Origin: Costus lasius
Taxonomy: Eukaryota > Streptophyta > Magnoliopsida > Zingiberales > Costaceae
DNA length: 64,000 nt
Assembly (NCBI GenBank): GCA_027563935.2
Contig: CM050449.1
Coordinates: forward strand, 45,668,507-45,732,506
Direction of reading: 5' to 3'
Shown: positions 1-10,004 of the stretch, one piece after another
Position numbering within the stretch: the stretch's first letter is position 1
How the letters are laid out: each line of letters starts with the position of its first letter
The notes under the pieces: model-generated
Database searches by the model: none
Seen by the model: the letters and a program-made list of their open reading frames with translations, nothing else
What the model was told of the DNA's origin: nothing
Position numbers and translations under genes: made by a program

Positions 1-119
1 AACTTGCATGTAATCCTTTCGCATGATGATAACCCTAGATCTATTCAACTCAAACATGGATCACCAAACATTAAGCAATCATAAGCTTCATACCGAAACC
101 AAAAAGCTCTGATACCAAT
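1..119 (-). other. Leader and primer-binding site of family-1 copia element I (runs off window)
   Basis: On the minus strand, 106-117 reads TGGTATCAGAGC, the complement of the initiator tRNA-Met 3' end used as primer by many plant LTR retrotransposons. It lies two bases from the LTR at 120. The element is transcribed right to left, so the rest of its interior is beyond the left edge. No coding sequence is visible in these 119 bases. Confidence 0.85.
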
Positions 120-1833
120 TGAAAAGTCCCCTTAAACCAAGGGGGCGAAACCCTTATAGGTGGCGCATATAGAACTTTTGCAGCGGAAGCAAGGGTTTCA
201 TAGGATCGCAAGTAAGAGCATATGATCAACTTAACATATTGTATAGATCTAAAGAGATCATACCATAGCCATTGCGTGGATGGCGACTTGGAATCAAGAG
301 AACAAAGTTAATCTCCTCCAAAAGGCGCGCACACAAGAAGAAAATGGCTTTCTCCCTTGGCATGAACCTTGTGCTAGCAAAGCTCTTCAAGGTGTCCTGA
401 TCTTGTGAAGGGAATTGAGATCTCTTGGCTTGTCCAAAATCTCCAAGGCGTGAAGACCACCTTAGACGACAGGAAGAAGATCACGTCGGCGAGAGAGTGA
501 AGAAAAAAACTCTTCCATGTTCGAAAACGCTTGGCGTTTTCAACCAAGGAAAATGACTTTCTAATTTTAGAAAGCAATAACTCCACTTCAACTCCCACGT
601 TACCATCACTTAATCAAACCATTCGAACTATGCGTTCACCAAAGTGAACCGGTTCCATTTGGTTTGGTTCTAGTGAATTTGGTTCAATTCAATTTGGTTC
701 AAAGACCAAATCAAAACAGCCCAAGCCATGGTCTAGATCTCATTGAACCAATTGGTTCAGGATCTAACCGTTCATCTCATGATGCTCTTGATCTCACCGA
801 TCTAGCATCAACTCTCTCGATCGAAGCTTACCGATCTCAAGCCCTAATCAATCAAACATGATCAGACCAGATCTCACTTACAATCAGAGATTAAATCCCT
901 TTAAACTGAACCAAAACAATTCAGTCCACACGATCTGACTTAAGTAAGCCATATCATCAAATTGTGCGACCCTAAGGGTTTCCTTTAAATGTCGGTAACG
1001 ATAACTTACGTTATCACGATCAGTGAGGGGTATCTAGCAACACATCACTATCTCCCGATATAAAGGAAAGAGTCTTCCAAGACTACACCCAAACCACAGC
1101 ACAAGTGTGAATCCACTTCACAAGGCATACATGTTTCCTTTGCCACTTGGATGTTCTTATTGGACAAGCGTGTCAAGCTTGTAACTCCAATATGATGAGC
1201 ATGATTAGATCAGATGAACATAGTCATCTGGGTATGGCCATACACTTTCTCAATCATCTCATCCAGGGGGCCCCTATAGAACATCACACTCCTATTAAGG
1301 AGACGGCAATCCTATATCTATTACTAGTGTCCTAACCTGACTCATGATCATTATCCAAGATAGTCTATAACCATTATGTTTCAAATGATATTGAACTACC
1401 TCAAAACAATGACAATCATCATTTAGAAACACAAGTGATCTCAAGTCAGAGGACATATGCCACTTGTTGCATACAAGGATTATTCACATTGTGACAAGCA
1501 ATTGAATATCCTAGTAGGGTCTGTCCAGTACATCCAATGTACCTATGAGTCTACATCTTATTCCATGCTCAAAGCATCCTATAAGATTAGAACACATATT
1601 AGTCTCAATCATATCAAGGCTGTCTCATGTTGACCAAGATATCTCGACTAAGGACAATACTACATGTCAGCCAAGCTGAACAGCATTGAGACATTATTCA
1701 GAAGTGTACATATTGCAGCAGATGATGTAACAAACTGAATAACAACCATTGCCTTTATAAACATTAGAGTTTATACATGATACTGATACAATCCCGAGGC
1801 CTCAAACATTAGCCTTAAGGGCATACCCCAACA
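120..1833 (-). repeat. 5' LTR of family-1 Ty1/copia element I
   Basis: In element orientation this LTR starts TGTTGGGGTATGCCC at 1833 and ends with TTTTCA at 120, so it has TG..CA ends. It is about 1.71 kb and aligns end to end with the other family-1 LTRs in the window. It contains the palindrome GTATGGCCATAC at 1232-1243. It interrupts the RNase H region of a family-2 copia element, which resumes at 1834. GGACT at 1834-1838 is the expected right target duplication; its partner would be off the left edge. Confidence 0.9.
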
Positions 1834-2381
1834 GGACTAAGGATTTATTATGTATGGTCTACAGGGACTGGAAGAGCTCAGTGTGCAGGGCTTCACTGAT
1901 GAGTCGTTCCAGTCTGATCCTGATGACTTCAGATCACAGACCAGCTATTTGTTTAAGATGGTTGGAGGTGCTGTATGCTGGAAGAGCTTCAAGCAATCCA
2001 CCATAGCTAATTCTACAACCGAAGCTGAGTATGTGGTTCCTTCTGAGGCAGCCAATGAAGCCGTTTGGATCAGGAAGTTCTTTTCTGAACTTCAGGTGGT
2101 TCCAAGTGCAATGGATCCCATTGAGCTCTACTATGACAACAATGGGAACTGCACATGTTAAGGAACCACGGTCTCATCAAAGGTCCAAACACATACTCAG
2201 GAGATTTCACCTGATCAGAGAGATCATTGATTGAGGTGATGTCAAGATTAGCAGATTTGACATAGAGAGCAATCTAGCCGACCCACTGACCAAGGCTTTG
2301 GGGCAGCAGAAGCATGATGGTCGTACTAGAGATATGGGGTTGAGGTTGCTCAACCTCTAGGTGTTAGTGCAAGTGGGAGAT
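1834..2381 (+). pseudogene. Family-2 Ty1/copia pol, C-terminal RNase H fragment
   Basis: This is the tail of a copia polyprotein. Translation shows the copia RNase H signature: a GFTDESFQSD block, then TTEAEYVV, YYDNNGN, KEPRSHQRSKHILRRFHL and LADPLTKAL, closely parallel to the same region of element B. It is dead. A small deletion near 2145-2155 shifts the frame inside the YYDNNG block, and a TGA stands at 2232-2234 where the family-1 copies have CGA. The 5' part of the gene lies beyond insertion I. The polypurine tract AAGTGGGAGAT at 2371-2381 abuts the 3' LTR, so this piece and the LTR at 2382 are one element. Confidence 0.9.
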
Positions 2382-3951
2382 TGTTGGTGTATATGCCCTA
2401 GGACCTAGTTTTGGTCCATCTTTGTACTACTTAACTCTGATATTCATATATCTTTCTGGCATTGTCGTTATCATTGTTTGTCTACACCTGCGATTGTGTA
2501 CTTACATGATAATGTCCCTGGAGACAGATTGGATCTGTTCTCAAATGATTGTCCCCAGTCGATGTACCTGAGTGGATATGGGACAGCTCTGGTACTTGTG
2601 AGACTGGTATGTGGGCTGGTTAGGCACATGGTGCTAACGCAGACAGATGGGTATATCATTGGAGGATATACTAGATAGACCCACTATGAGGCTATGACTT
2701 GGTGTCATGAGTTATCCTCACAAGTGACAGGAGATGCATTGATCCCTTGACTTGAGGTCATTGACCATTCTATATGGTTAGGGACTTGCTTTGATACAAC
2801 CTAACACCTCGCCGTAGTTGGGAGGTCATAACGGTTGTCATTGAGCATGTCACGACCCATATGAGAAGGACAATGGACAGACACAGGATTTGCCCCTTCC
2901 TTAGGGAAGTATGATATCCATGGAGCTCCTCTATGGTTCTATGACTGAGAGTGTATGGCCATACCCAGGTGAGAACCTGATTTAGTCATAACCATGTGAT
3001 TGGGTGAAAACAAGTGGTGACACACTTGTCCAATCGGATATCAGTTCGGCAAAGAGACTGTAATGCATCTGTACCTAGTTGCGATGATGGGGATGTCGAT
3101 GTCGATATCCATTCCAATGACCTAGGTAGCAGTGATGCACTGCTAGGTGCCACTCACTGCTTGTGATGACCTTTGGTTAGCACTGCCAGTGTTAGAGGAA
3201 CCTACAGGGTCGCACACCTTGATACTCGAGTTTTCATATTGATCGGGTAGCCTTTAGATCGAGTTATTGGATAACTCGGATCTATTTGGGAGATTTCATC
3301 AGCGCCAATGGGCCTGATGAGATGGAAGAAACTTATTGGAGCCAACTTCCGTTTTTAGCATATTGATCAAATTAACCATGGTTAACCTCATTTGACCATT
3401 GGTTAAATTGGATTGGATCCAATAGTTTGGTTAACATGCATAATGGACTTTGGGCTTGGCCCATTGTTTAGTTGGGCTTGCTAATAAGTTGTATTGAAGG
3501 GCTATGAGGCTTGAAGGGTATAATGGGGATGAATTAATAGGATAGGCGCATATGGGATTCTAGTTGGACTAGAATTTGCGCCTATGCCTTGTTTGGTATC
3601 TCCTAGGTGATTAAATCAAATTGGATTTGAATAAATCACCCAAGATAATTGATTGGATTGTGTTTGACAATTGTGGGCTGATTATTAACATAATTAGAGT
3701 CCTAATTGGATTAGGACTTGCGCCCAAGCCACATTAGGCAATCCATTATATTGCCTTGACTAGGTCTAGGCATATAGATGGGATTAATGCCTCATATGGC
3801 ATGATATGGGCGCATATGGCTGATACTTGCTTTGGCAAGTCTTAGGTGCATATGGGAGTGGAGATTTAATCAGTATATTTGATTAAATAATCTCCTAGAA
3901 TCATGCCCTAATTGTCAACACTTGCCTTTCTCCCCTAACCGCCTATTGCTC

Positions 3952-3960
3952 CTATAAATA
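3952..3960 (+). promoter_or_regulatory. TATA box of family-2 LTR
   Basis: CTATAAATA stands at the same place relative to the LTR end as CTATATATC (49778-49786) and CTATAAAAG (56895-56903) in the other two copies. The conserved position supports a core promoter. Transcription would begin roughly 30 bases downstream. Confidence 0.7.
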
Positions 3961-4204
3961 AGCCCTTGCCGCCCCCTCTCTTCATGATGCTAATTCCTTG
4001 GAGGCATGAAGCATTAGAGGGCGACGGCTTGGAGAGCTTAAAGCTCTTCTTCTTCCATCAAGGGCGCAAGCATGCTTCTCCTCTTCCTTTCCTTGGCGCA
4101 AAGGAACAAGAAGGCTTGCGGCATTCCCTTCTCCTTCCATCTCCTTGGCGCATCACATCTTGGTGGTGGCGCAAGTTGCTTGGAGGACTCTCCTAAGGCA
4201 TGGA

Positions 4205-4241
4205 TCTTCTTCCCGAGGCTAGCACCGGGCGAGGAAGAAGA
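4205..4241 (+). repeat. Conserved hairpin in family-2 LTR transcribed region
   Basis: TCTTCTTCC pairs with GGAAGAAGA, and an inner CCCG can pair with CGGG. The same inverted repeat is present at 50109-50145 and 57142-57178. It lies downstream of the TATA box, so it would be in the transcript. Confidence 0.55.
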
Positions 4242-4472
4242 AAACTTGAGGAATCCGTGTGTGCAAGACTGCAGAGGGCGAACACTTGGGCGCCTTCTTC
4301 GACATCGGCTTCTAATTGCTTAAAGGTACTTACTATCACATCGTGTCGACCCCCTCGCAAGAGATCTTCACTGGGTTTTTGGGACTGGCCTGTTTCGGGG
4401 ACATTCTTCCGTTGCGAAAAATGTATGTCCATGACTCTGAAAATTGTAAAATGTCCCCGGGGTTTCCCAACA

Positions 4473-4905
4473 AACATAACACCTGATCTTTGAGATAACC
4501 ATGAAGAACAAACATTATTCTACCTCTCGGTTCAGTTGGATCCACTGAAGCATCAGCAGATCGACCTATGACATATGACAACATTTGCAATCTGATAAAT
4601 TTCTGTGTTGTTTAATTTATCGATCTAACTAGCTATTTTGTTGCAGGCGTTCTATTTGCCTGGAAGATCTTTACTCTCTAATTTATATACAATTCAAAAG
4701 AACTATTTTTGTTCTACATCACAGTTTAATTAGTTTGGATCTATGGATTTTACAACAAGGCATAGTAACTTATCGTAACTGAATATCTTCATTGCCTTGG
4801 AATTTTTGCTGATTTCTGAATTTTGACTTTTATGAAAATCCCAAAAAATAAATAATTGAATATTTTTAATTAGTAGAATAAAGCTCACGCTTCCATCCTA
4901 CATCA
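4473..4905 (+). repeat. 5' LTR fragment of NAG (gag-only Ty3-like element)
   Basis: These 433 bases match the end of the complete LTR at 25436-27494 (its part 27060-27494), including CATCA at the right edge. The left 1.6 kb of this LTR is separated by the family-2 insertion and lies outside the window. A primer-binding site follows immediately, which makes this the 5' LTR. Confidence 0.9.
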
Positions 4906-4908
4906 GTT

Positions 4909-4920
4909 TGGTATCAGAGG
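4909..4920 (+). other. Primer-binding site of NAG
   Basis: TGGTATCAGAGG is complementary to the 3' end of initiator tRNA-Met over the first eleven bases and lies three bases after the LTR. Confidence 0.85.
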
Positions 4921-5309
4921 AGGTTTGTGGGCAACTCTTGTCTGCCCACCCGATCTTTGCTTTGCTCATTGCATTAAAAAAAAAATTACATGCTTTCATG
5001 TTTCTTGTATTTAGTTTGCATGTTAGTTAAGTAATTGTTGTTTATTTCCTTAAAAAAAAAAATCTGTCTTAGTTTTTGCTTTGTGATTCATGCTTAGTTG
5101 TTTGCACACTATTTGCTAGTTGCAGTTTGTTTGCATTGAAAAAAAAAGAAAAAAAAAGAAAAGAAAACTTATTATGTGTTTTCATCTTTATTGCTTTTGC
5201 ATGCTAGTTTGTTTTATCTCAGATTTATCTTTTCAAACGAGCCCAAATCATTTCAACCATCTTAGGGAGCTCTATTTTCAAAGGATTATATTGTGTTTTC
5301 AAATATTCC
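4921..5309 (+). other. Leader of NAG before gag
   Basis: A noncoding, T-rich leader with three A-runs (4976-4985, 5052-5063 and 5139-5158). No gene is seen. The gag start at 5310 is the first ATG followed by a long frame. Confidence 0.6.
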
Positions 5310-6801
5310 ATGGCCACTAGACTCCAACCCCCTACCTTTAGCGGGTCTCTTAACCCTAAGGATTTTAATGACTGGTCAACAAAACTTGAGCATTATTTCT
5401 ATTTTACTGCCATGCCTGAACATTGCAAAGTTAGGTTCACCAAGTTACTTTTACAAGAATCTGCTAGATATTACTGGACCACTGTTGAACAAACCTTGGA
5501 AAGAGACAATATGCTACCTATTGAGAGATGGGATGACATGCTTCATAAACTTAGAGAAAAATATGATCCTTCCTCTCTCCCTGAAAGATTTCTTACACAA
5601 AATAACATGACTGTAGCTGAATACATTATAAAGTTTAAGACCCTCAACCATAGGAGTAGAGCTAGAGAACATCCTTGGGTTGTGCGTAACCAGTTTATAG
5701 ATGGTCTTAACTTTGAGATTAAGAGAGGTCTCACCTACTACCCCAAATACACAATAGAAGATGCTTTTCAAATAGCTAGTATGGTAGAACAAAATATTAA
5801 GGCAACATATAGGAAAGGACTTGACCAACCTAGAACACAAAGCCAACCACACCAACAAAAACTTGCTCAAACCTCAGAGTCTACATTAGAGACTAAAACA
5901 AGTCCAGATGTGACATGTGAAACTCAAGAGGAAAACCACAGCCAATATCTAGAGAAACTTTCAACATATAAGGTCACTCTTAAAAATGATTTTTTCCACA
6001 CCTACATCAAAATGAAGGATAAGATGTGTAAGGTAGCCATAGATGAATCCATAGGCTTCAACTTTATAACCCCTAGTGCCATTGATAGATTTGGCCTTAC
6101 CACTGAGCCTAACCCAGACCCTTACACCATTAGTAGGGATGATGGAACCAAAACCTTAGTGAACCATATGTGCTTAGTTCCTATTTTGTTAGGTACCCTT
6201 CTACTAGAAGTTTGGTGTTATGTCTTACCCTTATAAGGTACATACCATGTCCACCTAGGAGAACCTTGGTTATATGATGTCAATGAGTATTACCAAAGGC
6301 AAGATGATTCATATGTCTTAAGGTGCCAAAACCCAAAGATTAAGATCAAGGGGTCCAAACCTAAAACCCCTAAGGTACCTACTCCCTCAAACTCTCAAGA
6401 GACTATACAAACCTTAGAGTCTACCATGGGAACTAAAACAAGTCCAGCTAACACATGTGAAACTCAAGGGGCAAACCATGTTGAACCAAACCCTCAAGTG
6501 GAGCCCATATCGATTTTAGGGCCCATACCCACAGGTCCTGAACTTGATTCTAGCATTCGAGCTAAAGAACACATAGTTGTCTTGTCTGAGAGTCATACTA
6601 CCCCTAAGTTGCCCATAGAGACTGTTGTAGACTTGTCTCAATTTAAGAGTGAAATAGAACCTTCACAATTACCTTCAATTCTAGGGCCCATACCCACAGG
6701 TTTCCAAGCCCAAAATTGCACTACTATTAGAGAACCTAAAGTTGAACCCAAACCATTAGGTCTTCTTGAACCACAGTTTGAACCTAAACTAGAGCCTTTT
6801 G
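5310..6801 (+). pseudogene. NAG gag plus protease-like ORF, left part
   Basis: The first 308 codons form an open frame. The N-terminal half resembles a Ty3 retrotransposon gag capsid: a PPTFSGSLNPKDFNDWSTKL opening, RYYWTTVEQ, RWDDMLHKLREKY, MTVAEYIIKFKTL and FIDGLNFEIKRGL. There is no zinc knuckle. From about codon 225 comes a retropepsin-like fold tail (KMCKVAIDESIGFNFITPSA, then HLGEPWLYDV in the later frame), but the catalytic D-[ST]-G is replaced by D-E-S. A TAA at 6234-6236 breaks the frame; the same frame then stays open to 6801, where copia A is inserted. It resumes at 25039, giving 613 codons interrupted by one stop. Reverse transcriptase, RNase H and integrase are absent. This suggests a non-autonomous element that needs enzymes supplied in trans. 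Confidence 0.75.
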
Positions 6802-8488
6802 TGTTGGGGTATGCCCTTAAGGCTAATGTTTGAGGCCTTGGGATTCTTTTAGTATCATGTATAAACTCTTATGTTTATAAAGGCAATGGTTGTTATTCAG
6901 TTTGTTACATTGTCTGCTGCAATAAGTGTGCTTCTGAATAATGTCTCAATGCTGTTCAGCTTGGCTGACATGCTGTAATGTCCTTAGTCGAGATATCTTG
7001 GTGAACATGAGACAGCCTTGATATGATTGAGACTAATATGTGTTCTAATCTTATAGGATGCTTCGAGCATGGAATAAGATGTAGACTCATGGGTACATTG
7101 GATGTACTGGACAGACCCTACTAGGATATTCAATTGCTTGTCACAATGTGAATAATCCTTGTTTGCAACAAGTGGCACATGTCCTCTGACTTGAGATCAC
7201 TTGTGTTTCTAAATGATGATTGTCATTGTTTTGAGGTAGTTCAATATCATTTGAAACATAATGGTTATAGACTATCTTGGATAATGATCACGAGTCAAGT
7301 TAGGACACTAGTGATAGATATAGGATTGCCGTCTCCTTGATTGGAGTGTGATGTTCTAAAGGGGCCCCCCTGGATGAGATGATTGAGAAAGTGTATGGCC
7401 ATACCCAGGTCACTATGATCATCTGATCTAATCATGCTCATCATATTGGAGTTACAGGCTTGACACGCTTGTCCAATAAGAACATCCAGTGGCAAAGGAA
7501 ACATGTATGCCTAGTGAAGTGGATTCACACTTGTGCTGTGGTTTGGGTGTAGTCTTGGAAGACTCTTTTCTTTATATCAGGAGACAGTGATGTGTTGCTA
7601 GATACCCCTCACTGATCGTGATAACGTAAGTTATCGTTACCGACATCTAAAGGAAACCCTTAGGGTCACACAATTTGATGATATGGCTTACTTAAGTCAG
7701 ATCGTGTGGACTGAATTGTTTGGGTTCAGTTTAAAGGGATTTAAACTCTGATTGTAAGTGAGATCTGGTCTGATCATGTTTGATTGATTAGGGCTTGAGA
7801 TCGGTAAGCTTCGATCGAGAGATTTGATGCTAGATCGGTGAGATCAAGAGCATCAAGAGATGAACGGTTAGATATGGAACCTTAGGGTTTACTATGGTCT
7901 AGACCAAATCGCTTGGGCTGATTTAATTTGGTCTTGGACCAAAATACAATTGAACCGGCTCATGTATGAGCGCATGGTTCAAAAGGGAGTGAGATAAGCG
8001 CTTGGTTCACTTTGAAGTGAACGCATAACCGCTTGAGACATTAAGGCTTACTATTTTTAGAAGCCATGTCTTAACGTTCACATGGAACGTTTCTCACGTC
8101 ACCTATCTCCTCCTCTCGACGTCTCCTCTCTCCGAGAGAAAAAGAGTCTTCACGCCAAGGAGGTTATTCGGCCAAGCAAGAGAGATCTCAATCTTCTTCA
8201 CACGACAAGGGCACTTGAAGATCTTTGCTATCACAAAGATCACCAAGAAGGAGCCACCTCTCTTCTTGTGTGCGGCACCTTTGGAGAAGAAGCGCTTGCA
8301 TCTTTCTCTTCCAAGTCGCCATCTTCCTCATGGCTATGGTATGATCTCTATCGATCTATACAAGCATTTATATGTTGATCATATGGCATGCAAAAGATGT
8401 TAAAAGAAACCCTTGCTTCCGCTCGAAATTCCTTATATGCGCCTTCTATTAGGGTTTCGCTCCCTCCCCTTGTATTAGGGGACCTTCA
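6802..8488 (+). repeat. 5' LTR of copia A
   Basis: 1687 bp, TGTTGGGG..CTTCA. Contains GTATGGCCATAC (7393-7404), a strongly conserved block around 6975-7200, and a possible TATA-like CTATTTTTAG near 8049. It ends two bases before the primer-binding site. Confidence 0.93.
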
Positions 8489-8819
8489 ATTGGTATCAGA
8501 GCAGGTTATTTGCATGTTAATATGATTGCTATGTTTGATCTTCATGTTTGATCCATGCTTGCGCAAATGCTTAGATCTAATAGTTTCATCATGCGACAAG
8601 ATTACATGTATGTTTATCTTATAGTTGCGCATGTATAATGATGATGGCACTTGTTATTGTTTTCGGTTTGTTAAACACTTAACTTGCGCGCCTAACCTAG
8701 ATCTACATTTGCGCCTACTTTAAACCCTTAGACGGGTTGATAGGGTTGAAGTCATCATCTAGGTAAGTCCAACCTGTCTGATCAGACCATCTGACAGCCT
8801 AGATGGGTCGACCAGATGG

Positions 8820-8842
8820 CACCTGTGCGCAAGCACGAGGTG
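8820..8842 (+). promoter_or_regulatory. GCAA-tetraloop hairpin in copia leader
   Basis: CACCT, then GTGC, loop GCAA, GCAC, one bulged base, AGGTG. GCAA is a GNRA-type tetraloop. Copies at 15065-15087 (B) and 61310-61332 (H) keep the loop and inner stem. C (46431-46453, minus) keeps the inner stem with loop GATA. Confidence 0.5.
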
Positions 8843-9375
8843 GCTATAGGTCGACTGCAGACAGGCGTGTAACGATGTCTGGTTGAGACAACAAGTGAAC
8901 GCACATGAGTTAGGCCCGGGGTCACACCCGCTTGCCAGAACTCATGAGGTCGTTCAGCCCTTGGCGCATGCATGGTTGACCATTTGGTCGATTCAAGTCA
9001 GTTAGGACTTGGTGCATGCAAGGGCAGTGGATCTGACTAGACATGATGAGTGGATCCCTATTAATGGACCGTTGTAAGGTAGTAGGGCACATAAGACAAA
9101 TAAAATTGATGCCAATGGGGTTTTTCAAAATTTTATTTTCTTATTGGATCACATGTTGATAGTAAGCATATGCTTGTTTATTTAATCTTATGTGGGCTGC
9201 CCGTGTTAATGTGTGCTGTGCTGGGGCCTGCGTGCCTGGATTAAAAATGTAAATTATTATATTTGTGATCTGCGCATCACATTTTAATTAATTTATTGTG
9301 TAATTGACCTGCGTGTCAATCTTGTCTAGATAGATTAAAATGTACTTTTAATCAGACAAGAGCACAGAGCACACT

Positions 9376-9441
9376 TGGCAGAGGCGCATGCAGCTTGAGG
9401 CTTGACCAGGTGGGAGGTCCAGGGTTCGACTCTGGGATAGG
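9376..9441 (+). ncRNA. tRNA-like segment with A-box and B-box motifs (probably a remnant)
   Basis: TGGCAGAGGCG (9376-9386) fits the Pol III A box and GGTTCGACTCT (9423-9433) fits the B box. Their starts are 47 bases apart, close to tRNA spacing. I could not build a convincing acceptor stem, so it is not called a functional tRNA. H has the same pair at 61863-61873 and 61909-61919. C has it on the minus strand at 45840-45895. B lacks the segment. Confidence 0.4.
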
Positions 9442-9770
9442 CGCATTCACCTGGTGGGCGCACCTGAGCTGCAGTGGGCGCTTGGGTCCTGGGTTGGGCC
9501 AGATGAGATGCAAAAGACCCATGGAGAGCTCAAGTGAAGACTTAAGTTAAATTAAGGTCTTACTTAGGGTTAATGGGCTTTTACCACATAAGATAAGCAT
9601 GCTTTCTATTTATTGTTTATACAATTAGAACTGCATGATTTAATCTTCTGCTATCTCCATAGGGTTTGCATGATAGTTAAGAAGATAAAAGACCGTTAAA
9701 ATCCAACGCTAAATATCAAGCTCGTAAGCCTTCTGACGCGAAACCTCACTGTTCTGACTATCGTTGGGGC

Positions 9771-9796
9771 CGTGTTGTACCCACTCAGTGGGCACG
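9771..9796 (+). promoter_or_regulatory. Twin leader hairpin, first copy
   Basis: Outer stem CGTG/CACG, bulge TTGTA, inner stem CCCA/TGGG, loop CTCAG. Its partner is at 9979-10004. The two differ by base changes that preserve pairing. Confidence 0.6.
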
Positions 9797-9978
9797 CCCA
9801 TCTATCTTCAGACGGTGTGTGATTTCACCTGCATGTTACAGAGAAGGGATTTATCGCTTCTCGTTGCTCAGCATAGCACGTGGTGGTCCAGGGAGTAGGT
9901 CAGGTCAGCTTGGCCATGTAGGCTACATATGGGGCATATGTCAGCTATATGGAGGCAGCCATCTGTGGGATCAGAGAC

Positions 9979-10004
9979 TGTGTTGTACCAACTCAGTTGG
10001 CACA
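9979..10004 (+). promoter_or_regulatory. Twin leader hairpin, second copy
   Basis: Outer stem TGTG/CACA (extendable to GACTGTG/CACAGTC), bulge TTGTA, inner stem CCAA/TTGG, loop CTCAG. Compared with the first copy, a C-G pair became A-T in the inner stem and a C-G pair became T-A in the outer stem. Confidence 0.6.

Larger units (their letters stand above)
2382..4472 (+). repeat. 3' LTR of family-2 Ty1/copia element (2.1 kb)
   Basis: Starts TGTTGGTGTATATGCCC directly after a polypurine tract and ends CCCAACA. A clear TATA box, CTATAAATA, lies at 3952-3960. The LTR shares the palindrome GTATGGCCATAC (2953-2964) and a surrounding homologous core with family 1, but is otherwise different and longer. 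Two more copies, at 28291-50383 (split) and 55925-57416, confirm the right boundary. It is inserted in the NAG 5' LTR; AACAT at 4473-4477 is the likely right target duplication. Confidence 0.9.

Noticed and set aside
4200..4493. Frames in the family-2 LTR U5 region as host exons
   Set aside because: They recur only as LTR sequence in three places and change frame between copies.
6984..7178. Conserved 64-codon antisense frame in family-1 LTRs as a real small gene
   Set aside because: It is present in many copies because the DNA block is conserved. It has no promoter context or homology I know, and it is broken in the LTR at 120-1833.
8782..8973. 63-codon antisense frame in the copia leader (also near 46300 and 61272)
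   Set aside because: It overlaps RNA-structure candidates and is frameshifted in element B, so DNA or RNA conservation explains it better than protein coding.
9376..9441. Functional tRNA gene
   Set aside because: A and B boxes are plausible but no acceptor stem or clear anticodon arm could be built; kept only as a tRNA-like segment.
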